Shown here: positions 55,469-64,000 of the stretch, in pieces
How positions within the stretch are numbered: the first letter of the stretch is position 1
Layout: the number at the start of each line of letters is the position of its first letter
Assembly: GCF_032102965.1 (NCBI RefSeq)
Contig: NZ_CP134880.1
Coordinates: forward strand, 1,302,001-1,366,000
From: Demequina capsici
Lineage (GTDB): Bacteria; Actinomycetota; Actinomycetes; Actinomycetales; Demequinaceae
Direction: 5' to 3'
DNA: 64,000 nucleotides
Program-made: the position numbers and the translations under genes
Notes under the pieces: generated by a model
The model's input: only the letters and a program-made list of their open reading frames with translations
Database searches by the model: none
What the model was told of the DNA's origin: nothing

Positions 55469-56797
55469 ATGGACCTGTTCGACGCGGTGCGCACGGAAGC
55501 CTCAGGCGTTCCTGCACCCAGCTCGTCGGCACCGCTCGCGGTGCGGATGCGGCCACGCACGCTCGACGAGGTGGTGGGGCAGTCCCACCTGCTCGGCGAC
55601 GGCTCGCCTCTCAGGCGGCTGATCGGGGAGACCGCACCCGCCGCCTCCGTCATGCTGTGGGGTCCGCCCGGTACCGGCAAGACGACCCTTGCGTACCTCG
55701 TCGCGGGTGGCCGTCGGTTCGTCGAGCTGTCGGCCGTGTCGTCGGGCGTCAAGGACGTCCGGGCCGTGATCGACGACTCGAAGCGACGGCTCGCGACGGG
55801 GGAGCGGGAGACTGTCGTCTTCATCGATGAGATCCACCGCTTCACGCGCAGCCAGCAGGATATCCTGCTGCCCGCGGTCGAGAACCGGTGGATCACGCTG
55901 ATCGGCGCCACGACGGAGAACCCCTCGTTCTCGGTGGTCGGTCCGCTCCTGTCGCGCTCGCTGCTGCTGACGCTCAAGCCGTTGGGCGCGGACGACGTCG
56001 CGGCGCTCCTCGGGCGCGCGGTCGCCGACCCGAGGGGCCTCGGCGGCGAGGTGACGCTCGAGGAGGCGGCGAAGGACCAGCTGGTGCGCGTGGCCGGGGC
56101 CGATGCCCGCAAGGCGCTCACGCTGCTCGAGGCGGTGGCTGACACCGCGGCGGACGGCGACGGTGTCATCACGGAGGCGATCGTCGAGGCCACCATGGAC
56201 GCGGCGCTCGTGGCGTATGACAAGTCGGGCGACCAGCACTACGACGTCATCTCGGCGTTCATCAAGTCGGTGCGCGGCTCCGACGTGGACGCCGCGCTGC
56301 ACTACCTGGCGCGCATGGTCGTGGCGGGCGAGGACCCTCGCTTCATCGCGCGGCGACTCGTCATCCTGGCGTCCGAGGACGTCGGCCTGGCGGACCCCCA
56401 GGGCCTGGTCATCGCTCAGGCCGCGGCCGATGCGGTGAGCTTCATCGGCATGCCCGAGGGGCGCATCCCGCTTGCCGAGGCCACCGCGTACCTGGCGATG
56501 GCCCCCAAGTCGAACCGTGCCTACAACGCGATCAACGCGGCCATCGCGGACGTGAAGGCCGGGCGCGCGGGCGTCGTCCCCGCGCACCTGCGAGACGCGC
56601 ACTACAGCGGTGCAGAACGGCTCGGACACGGCAAGGACTACGTGTACAGCCACGACGCGCCGCGCGGAGTGGCCCGTCAGGAGTACCTGCCCGAGTCCCT
56701 CCAGGGCACCCGGTACTACCTGCCCACGGACCACGGCGTGGAGCGCACGCTGAGCGAACGGCTCGCGACCATCAGGGAGATGCTCGGACGCGACTGA
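55469..56797 (+). CDS. rarA: replication-associated recombination protein A (RarA/MgsA)
   Basis: A 442-aa AAA+ ATPase related to clamp loaders, acting at stalled replication forks. [16 protein letters not shown] leads into Walker [14 protein letters not shown], Walker [17 protein letters not shown], sensor 1 [10 protein letters not shown] and the C-terminal RarA domain with [26 protein letters not shown]. Complete and of normal length. It starts 78 bases from the divergent ArsR-like gene and carries its own leaderless-type promoter. Confidence 0.95.
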   Translation: MDLFDAVRTEASGVPAPSSSAPLAVRMRPRTLDEVVGQSHLLGDGSPLRRLIGETAPAASVMLWGPPGTGKTTLAYLVAGGRRFVELSAVSSGVKDVRAVIDDSKRRLATGERETVVFIDEIHRFTRSQQDILLPAVENRWITLIGATTENPSFSVVGPLLSRSLLLTLKPLGADDVAALLGRAVADPRGLGGEVTLEEAAKDQLVRVAGADARKALTLLEAVADTAADGDGVITEAIVEATMDAALVAYDKSGDQHYDVISAFIKSVRGSDVDAALHYLARMVVAGEDPRFIARRLVILASEDVGLADPQGLVIAQAAADAVSFIGMPEGRIPLAEATAYLAMAPKSNRAYNAINAAIADVKAGRAGVVPAHLRDAHYSGAERLGHGKDYVYSHDAPRGVARQEYLPESLQGTRYYLPTDHGVERTLSERLATIREMLGRD

Positions 56798-56822
56798 CAT
56801 CGCGGTCGGTGCCTGCTACAAT
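56795..56822 (+). promoter_or_regulatory. strong rpsD promoter
   Basis: CTGACA (56795-56800), a 16-base spacer and TACAAT (56817-56822) are close to consensus. The resulting leader of about 90 bases contains the small inverted repeat CCCGG/CCGGG (near 56884-56905), and could hold an S4 autoregulatory fold, but none is recognised. Confidence 0.65.
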
Positions 56823-56921
56823 CGTTCAGCCCTCGCGGACGGTTGGCTGCTGTCGCCGCGAACTCGCATACATACGTCTGATCCCGGCGCATCCGCGCGC
56901 CCGGGCATCGTGAAGGAAATC

Positions 56922-57548
56922 ATGACCTCAGTTCAGAAGGCACGCCGCCAGGTGCGGCTGTCGCGTGCGCTCGGCCTCGCGCTGACGCCGAAGGCCGTCA
57001 AGCACTTCGAGAAGCGTCCCTACCCGCCCGGCGAGCACGGTCGTACCGCTCGCCGCAAGGAGAGCGACTACGCCGTCCGTCTGCGCGAGAAGCAGCGTCT
57101 TCGCGCGCAGTACGGTCTCCGCGAGAAGCAGATGACCGCGATCTACGCCGAGGCGAAGAAGGACGCCGGTCTGACCGGTGAGGCCTTCGTCGAGCTGCTC
57201 GAGATGCGTCTCGACGCGCTCGTGCTGCGTGCCGGCTTCGCCCGCACCATCCTGCAGGCCCGCCAGGCGGTCCTGCACCGCCACATCCTCGTGGACGGCA
57301 AGATCGTCGACCGCCCGTCGTTCCGTGTGAAGCCCGGCCAGACCATCCAGGTCAAGCCCAAGGCCGTCACCATGGAGCCCTACATGGCCGCTGCTGCCGG
57401 TGCTCACCGCGACGTGCTGCCCCAGGTCCCCGAGTACCTCAACGTCACGCTGGAGAAGCTCACGGCTCAGCTCGTGCGTCGCCCCAAGCGTGCCGAGGTC
57501 CCCGTGACCTGCGAGGTCCAGCTGGTCGTCGAGTACTACGCTCGCTAA
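56922..57548 (+). CDS. rpsD: 30S ribosomal protein S4
   Basis: A 208-aa small-subunit protein that binds 16S rRNA early in assembly. The S4 RNA-binding domain is MRLDALVLRAGFARTILQARQAVLHRHILVDGKIVDRPS. The N-terminus has no cysteines, so it is the zinc-free (C-minus) form; many bacteria keep a zinc-binding form instead. The ATG at 56922 follows GAAGGA. The gene is isolated from the main ribosomal operon and is driven by its own strong promoter. Confidence 0.96.
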   Translation: MTSVQKARRQVRLSRALGLALTPKAVKHFEKRPYPPGEHGRTARRKESDYAVRLREKQRLRAQYGLREKQMTAIYAEAKKDAGLTGEAFVELLEMRLDALVLRAGFARTILQARQAVLHRHILVDGKIVDRPSFRVKPGQTIQVKPKAVTMEPYMAAAAGAHRDVLPQVPEYLNVTLEKLTAQLVRRPKRAEVPVTCEVQLVVEYYAR

Positions 57549-57593
57549 GCCTGACCGACGGTAGGCTCTGACCCAGAGCCCGACCAAGCAGAC

Positions 57594-57639
57594 GCCGCGG
57601 TGCGCTGCTCCCTCACGGGACGGCGCGCCGCGGCTTTCT
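57594..57639 (+). terminator. terminator between rpsD and alaS
   Basis: GCCGCGGTGCGC (57594-57605) pairs with GCGCGCCGCGGC (57623-57634) with one G-T pair. TTTCT follows. Confidence 0.75.
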
Positions 57640-57679
57640 GCTTCTCACCCTCCGACTCCTTCTCGAGACAAGGACTTGC

Positions 57680-60344
<2,665 letters not shown>

Positions 60345-60352
<8 letters not shown>

Positions 60353-60815
60353 GCATGTCAGGCTCGGCGTCGACGTCGGCACCGTACGTGTCGGCGTCGC
60401 CGCGAGCGACCCGGACGGCCTCATGGCCTTCCCGGTGGGCACGGTGACACGTTCCACAGACGCGGTGCGCGAGGTTGCGCAGATCGTCGCGGAGCGGGAG
60501 GCTACCGAGGTGTTCGTCGGCCTCCCTCGCACCCTTGCTGGACGCGAGGGCGCCTCCGCTGCTGACGCCCGTGGTTTCGCCCAGGAGCTCGCGGAACTGA
60601 CGTCCGCGACGGTTCGTTTGATCGACGAGCGGTTCTCGACCGCATCCGCGTCCAGGCAGATGAGCGCGGCGGGACGCAGCGCCAAGTCGCAGCGACAGGT
60701 GATCGACCAGGCAGCCGCCGTGGTGATCCTCGAGACCGCGCTCGATGTACAGAAGAAAGGCAACCTCGGTACAGTGACCTACGAGGTTCCACCCACCAAG
60801 GGGAGCGATGACTGA
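60345..60815 (+). CDS. ruvX: RuvX/YqgF family putative pre-16S rRNA nuclease
   Basis: A 156-aa RNase H-fold protein, thought to finish the 5' end of 16S rRNA and earlier named a Holliday junction resolvase. RLGVDVGTVRVGVAASDPDG carries the first catalytic Asp, VGLPRTLAGREG the family loop, and LIDERFSTASAS plus IDQAAAVVIL the later acidic residues. The GTG at 60345 overlaps the alaS stop, and the C-terminus overlaps the mltG start by eight bases. Confidence 0.92.
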
Positions 60816-61926
60816 CCTTTTTGAAGCCGAGACGGCGTCCACGACCTCGCTCGACATGCGCCGATTGCAGCGCCGCCAGCGCCGCGCGACGCGTCGGAAG
60901 TGGACTCTCGTCGCCTCCGCGGTCGCTCTCGTGGTTCTCGCGCTCGGCAGCTCGGTCGCCTACAGCTTCGTGAAGTCGCTGTCGCCCTCGGAGAGTGCGG
61001 TCGCGGACTACACGGGAGCAGGATCCGGCAGCATCCAGGTGGTCGTCGAGGCCGGCGACACCGGCGCGGACATCGCTCAGACCCTGTACGACGCCGGGGT
61101 CATCGCCTCCACCGAGGCGTTCATCGTCGCGTGGAACCAGAACCCGGACTCGTCGTCCATCTCGGCGGGCTACTACTTCATGCAGCGAGAGATGCAGGCG
61201 TCGCTCGCGCTCGACCAGCTGCTCAACCCGGACTACCGGGACGTGCGCACGCTCACCGTCATCGAGGGCAAGACGCTCGACACCTACTACCAGAAGATCG
61301 CGGATCTGACGGAGTACAGCCTGGACGACGTCAAGGCCGCCGCGGCTGACTCCGCCGCCATCGGACTTCCGGCCGAGGCGAACGGCAATCTTGAGGGCTG
61401 GCTGTTCCCGTCGACCTACACCTTCAACCCGGGTGTGACCCCCACCGACGTGCTGTCCAAGATGGTGTCGACCACCGTCGAGGTGCTCGATCGCAACGGA
61501 GTCGCTCCTGAGGACTACGAGCGCATCCTGACGGTCGCGTCCCTCGTGGAGCGCGAGGCCGGCACGGACGAGGACCGCCCCATGATCGCGGGCGTCATCT
61601 ACAACCGACTCGCGATCGACATGCCGCTCCAGCTCGACTCGACCGTCCACTACTTCGCGCCGTCCGACTCGGTCTTCACCTCGGATGCCGATCGTGCGAT
61701 CGACAACCCGTACAACACCTACCTGTACACGGGTCTGCCTCCGGGCCCGATCGCTGCCCCGGGAGAGGCCTCGATCCAGGCGGCCGTGAACCCCACGCAG
61801 CACGACTACCTGTACTTCGTGACGGTGAACCTGACGACCAAGGAGACCCGCTACGCGGTGACCTACGCGGATCACCTGAAGAACGTGCAGCTGCTGCAGG
61901 ACTGGTACGCAGCGAACGGCGGATAG
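60808..61926 (+). CDS. mltG: endolytic murein transglycosylase MltG
   Basis: A 372-aa membrane-anchored enzyme that cuts nascent peptidoglycan strands and so terminates glycan chains. A basic cytoplasmic stretch (RRLQRRQRRATRRK) precedes the single TM helix at about residues 31-53. A LysM-like part (VEAGDTGADIAQTLYDAGVI) is followed by the YceG domain with the catalytic Glu in TVASLVEREAGTDEDRPMIAGVIYNRL. LYTGLPPGPIAAPGEASIQAAVNP is the other signature. Complete and of normal length. Confidence 0.94.
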   Translation: MTDLFEAETASTTSLDMRRLQRRQRRATRRKWTLVASAVALVVLALGSSVAYSFVKSLSPSESAVADYTGAGSGSIQVVVEAGDTGADIAQTLYDAGVIASTEAFIVAWNQNPDSSSISAGYYFMQREMQASLALDQLLNPDYRDVRTLTVIEGKTLDTYYQKIADLTEYSLDDVKAAAADSAAIGLPAEANGNLEGWLFPSTYTFNPGVTPTDVLSKMVSTTVEVLDRNGVAPEDYERILTVASLVEREAGTDEDRPMIAGVIYNRLAIDMPLQLDSTVHYFAPSDSVFTSDADRAIDNPYNTYLYTGLPPGPIAAPGEASIQAAVNPTQHDYLYFVTVNLTTKETRYAVTYADHLKNVQLLQDWYAANGG

Positions 61927-61930
61927 TCGC

Positions 61931-62773
61931 GTGACGGGTCAGGTGCGCCGCGCCGGCGTGCTCGGTCATCCGATCTCGCATTCGTTGTCGCCGGTGCTGC
62001 ATCGTGCCGCCTATCGTGCGCTCGGGCTCGACTGGGAGTACGACGCGTATGACGTGACCGAGGAGCAGCTGCCCGACTTCGTGCGCGGACTCGGCATTGA
62101 GTGGGCGGGACTGTCGTTGACGATGCCGCTGAAGGTGGCGGCCATGCCCCTCATGGACTTCATCGAGCCCATGGCCAAGCTGGTGGGGGCCCTCAACACC
62201 GTGGTGGTGCAGCATGTCGGGAGCACCCGACACCTGATCGGTGCGAACACCGATGTGCACGGGATCGTCGCAGCCTTGCGTGAGGCGGGAATCGAGAGGG
62301 CAGAGTCCGCGGTCGTGATCGGTGCCGGTGCCACGGCGACATCCACGCTGGCGGCTCTGGGGCAGCTCGGCTGCACGGCGCCTGTGGTCGCTGCGCGCAG
62401 CCGTGCGCGGGCGGGCGGTCTGGTGCGCGCCGCGTCCCGCATGGGTGTCTCGCCGAGCCTGGTGCCCTTGGGTGAACCGCAGGCGGACGCCGCGCTCGGC
62501 GAGAGGCTGTCGCATGCGGATGTGGTGGTGTCCACCATTCCCGCATCCGCGGGCGCTGCTCTCGCGCCGTCGCTGCTCGACGCGTCGGGAGTGCTGCTCG
62601 ACGTGGTGTACGACCCTCCGGTGACCCCTCTCGCCGCTGGCTGGATCAAGGCCGGCGGCACGTTCGTCGGTGGTCAAAGAATGCTTCTTCATCAGGCATC
62701 CGAACAGGTTCGGTTGATAACCGGACAAAAGGGACCAATTGCCGCAATGGATGCGGCTTTGTCCCAAGTGTGA
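61931..62773 (+). CDS. aroE: shikimate dehydrogenase
   Basis: A 280-aa NADP-dependent enzyme reducing 3-dehydroshikimate in aromatic amino acid synthesis. The substrate domain has GVLGHPISHSLSPVLHRAAY and SLTMPLKVAAM with the catalytic lysine. The Rossmann part has VIGAGATATSTLAAL, and the C-terminus GGQRMLLHQASEQVRLITG. The last 35 codons switch abruptly to AT-rich codons (CAA, AGA, CTT, ATA, TTG), although the protein motif is kept. Four bases separate it from mltG. A pilus gene, not another aro gene, follows. Confidence 0.93.
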   Translation: MTGQVRRAGVLGHPISHSLSPVLHRAAYRALGLDWEYDAYDVTEEQLPDFVRGLGIEWAGLSLTMPLKVAAMPLMDFIEPMAKLVGALNTVVVQHVGSTRHLIGANTDVHGIVAALREAGIERAESAVVIGAGATATSTLAALGQLGCTAPVVAARSRARAGGLVRAASRMGVSPSLVPLGEPQADAALGERLSHADVVVSTIPASAGAALAPSLLDASGVLLDVVYDPPVTPLAAGWIKAGGTFVGGQRMLLHQASEQVRLITGQKGPIAAMDAALSQV

Positions 62774-62869
62774 TTATTCCGACTCTGTTGTTCCCGGCAT
62801 TCTGTGCCGATGCTAAATTCGCAGGGCGATACGCCTTCGTGTGCATCTGAGGGGCAGTAGGGAGTCACA

Positions 62870-64000
62870 GTGAAGCAGCTCGGGTCGATCCTCCTTGAGG
62901 AGGGCATCCTGACCGAGGACCAGCTGATGGACGCGATCGACGCCCAGCAGCAGCGGGGTCAGTCCCTGGGACGCACCTTGGTCGAGCTCGGGATGATCAC
63001 GGAGGCCCAGCTGGTCCGGGCCCTCGCAAGTCAGGTCGGCATGCAGTTCGTCGAGCTCGCGGACTACCAGGTGGACCGGAGCGCGGTCGCGCTCGTGTCC
63101 GCACAGGTGTGCCGACGACATGTGGCGCTTCCGATCGGATTCGAGGACGGTCAGCTCAAGCTGGCGATGTCCAACCCGGGCAACGTGGTGGCCGTCGACG
63201 ACTTCCAGACGTTGACCAACATGAAGATCCTCCCGGTCGTCGCCACGCACGACGACCTGCAGCAGGCGATCGACAGGTACTGCCGCGCGGACCACGAGCT
63301 CGAGGACCTCCAGGGCTCCATGGAGGAGGAGGTCGTCGAGGACCTCTCCGACATGTCGGCGGTCATCGAGGACGACGCTCCGATCGTCCGCTTCGTGAAC
63401 CTCCTGATCACGCAGGCCATCCAGGACCGCGCCTCCGACATCCACATCGAGCCGGGAGAGAAGGACCTGAGGGTCCGCTACCGCATCGATGGCGTGCTGC
63501 ACGAGATGCAGCGTGCGGCCAAGTCGATCCAGAACGGCGTCATCTCCCGTCTGAAGATCATGGCGGACATGGACATCGCCGAGCGTCGCAAGCCTCAGGA
63601 CGGCCGCCTCTCGGTGACTCACCAGGGGCAGAAGATCGACCTCCGTGTCGCCGCGCTGCCCACGGTGTGGGGCGAGAAGATCGTCATGCGCGTGCTCGAC
63701 AACTCGACCGCGGCCATGGAGCTCGCGGACCTGGGCATCCGCGAGCACAACTATGAGATCTTCGCGGCGTCGTTCACCAAGCCCTACGGCATGATCCTCG
63801 TCACCGGTCCCACGGGTTCCGGCAAGTCGACCACCCTGTACGCGACGCTCAACCAGATCTCGCGGCCCGAGATCAATGTGATCACGGTCGAGGACCCGGT
63901 GGAGTACCGCATCGAGGGCATCAACCAGGTGCAGGTGAACGTCAAGGCCGGCCTGACCTTCGCAGGCGCACTGCGCTCCATCCTGCGAGCCGACCCGGAC
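62870..64000 (+). CDS. pilB: type IV pilus/type II secretion assembly ATPase PilB/GspE, N-terminal part
   Basis: The first 377 residues of a secretion/extension ATPase that powers pilin polymerisation; the gene continues past the window. Residues 1-60 form an MshEN-type N-domain with two similar helical segments, QLGSILLEEGILTEDQLMDA and SLGRTLVELGMITEAQLVRA, the type known to bind c-di-GMP in MshE. The ATPase core shows ASDIHIEPGEKDLRVRYRIDG, Walker A GPTGSGKSTTLYATL and the Asp-box region VEDPVEYRIEGINQVQVN. Walker B and the His box lie beyond the end. GGGAG lies seven bases before the GTG. A low-GC stretch precedes it. Confidence 0.92.
   Translation, partial: MKQLGSILLEEGILTEDQLMDAIDAQQQRGQSLGRTLVELGMITEAQLVRALASQVGMQFVELADYQVDRSAVALVSAQVCRRHVALPIGFEDGQLKLAMSNPGNVVAVDDFQTLTNMKILPVVATHDDLQQAIDRYCRADHELEDLQGSMEEEVVEDLSDMSAVIEDDAPIVRFVNLLITQAIQDRASDIHIEPGEKDLRVRYRIDGVLHEMQRAAKSIQNGVISRLKIMADMDIAERRKPQDGRLSVTHQGQKIDLRVAALPTVWGEKIVMRVLDNSTAAMELADLGIREHNYEIFAASFTKPYGMILVTGPTGSGKSTTLYATLNQISRPEINVITVEDPVEYRIEGINQVQVNVKAGLTFAGALRSILRADPD

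Overview
The window is high-GC chromosomal DNA from an actinobacterium, most likely of the order Micrococcales (Cellulomonas/Demequina-like). Three things point there: the GC content with frequent GTG starts; actinobacterial gene blocks such as thrS-HIT-PIP synthase-PIM acyltransferase-pimA-pdxS-nudix-pdxT-yebC-ruvCAB-secDF-rel; and phosphatidylinositol-mannoside synthesis. No phage, insertion sequence, CRISPR or rRNA is seen. The genus is an inference.

Layout. 1-6.5 kb: the 3' end of dxs, RNase D and a DUF3000 protein, then gnd, an ATP-grasp ligase resembling D-aspartate ligase, and a ZapE-type ATPase. 6.6-14.3 kb: treYZ (trehalose from glycogen), ohr with a divergent TetR gene around a shared palindrome, a FucO-like dehydrogenase and a DUF1684 protein. 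14.3-22.4 kb: a compact beta-glucoside PTS locus. ptsHI is transcribed leftward. An EIIBCA permease, a BglG/LicT antiterminator, an orphan EIIB domain, a 6-phospho-beta-glucosidase and an oxidoreductase are transcribed rightward. 22.5-25.1 kb: tRNA-Gly, tRNA-Cys and tRNA-Val(GAC) on the minus strand, pabB-pabC, then tRNA-Val(CAC). 25-36.7 kb: an LRV-repeat protein, an APH-fold kinase, dgt, and then the thrS to pdxT block. 36.7-45 kb: yebC, ruvCAB, secDF, rel. 45-51.5 kb: an AbiEi-like protein, a DUF349 protein, an anchored cyclophilin, hisS and aspS. 51.5-55.4 kb: EamA transporter/LysR regulator and MFS transporter/ArsR-type regulator pairs. 55.4-64 kb: rarA, rpsD, alaS, ruvX, mltG, aroE and the start of a type IV pilus ATPase gene that runs off the end.

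The strongest regulatory signal is at 16.3-16.7 kb. Each of the two divergent PTS transcripts carries its own leader with a LicT/SacY-type RAT element overlapping the 5' arm of an intrinsic terminator. The antiterminator encoded 2 kb away should therefore control both the permease operon and the general PTS proteins EI and HPr. With the orphan EIIB domain, this is the most unusual arrangement in the window.

Other points of note are: several genes whose only promoter-like element is a TANNNT box 6-7 bases before the start codon (probable leaderless mRNAs); an inverted tRNA-Val/terminator duplication flanking pabBC; a LexA-like box before ruvA; and an abrupt fall in GC and change of codon use inside the 3' end of aroE, just before the pilus gene. 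Most of the window is otherwise ordinary housekeeping sequence.
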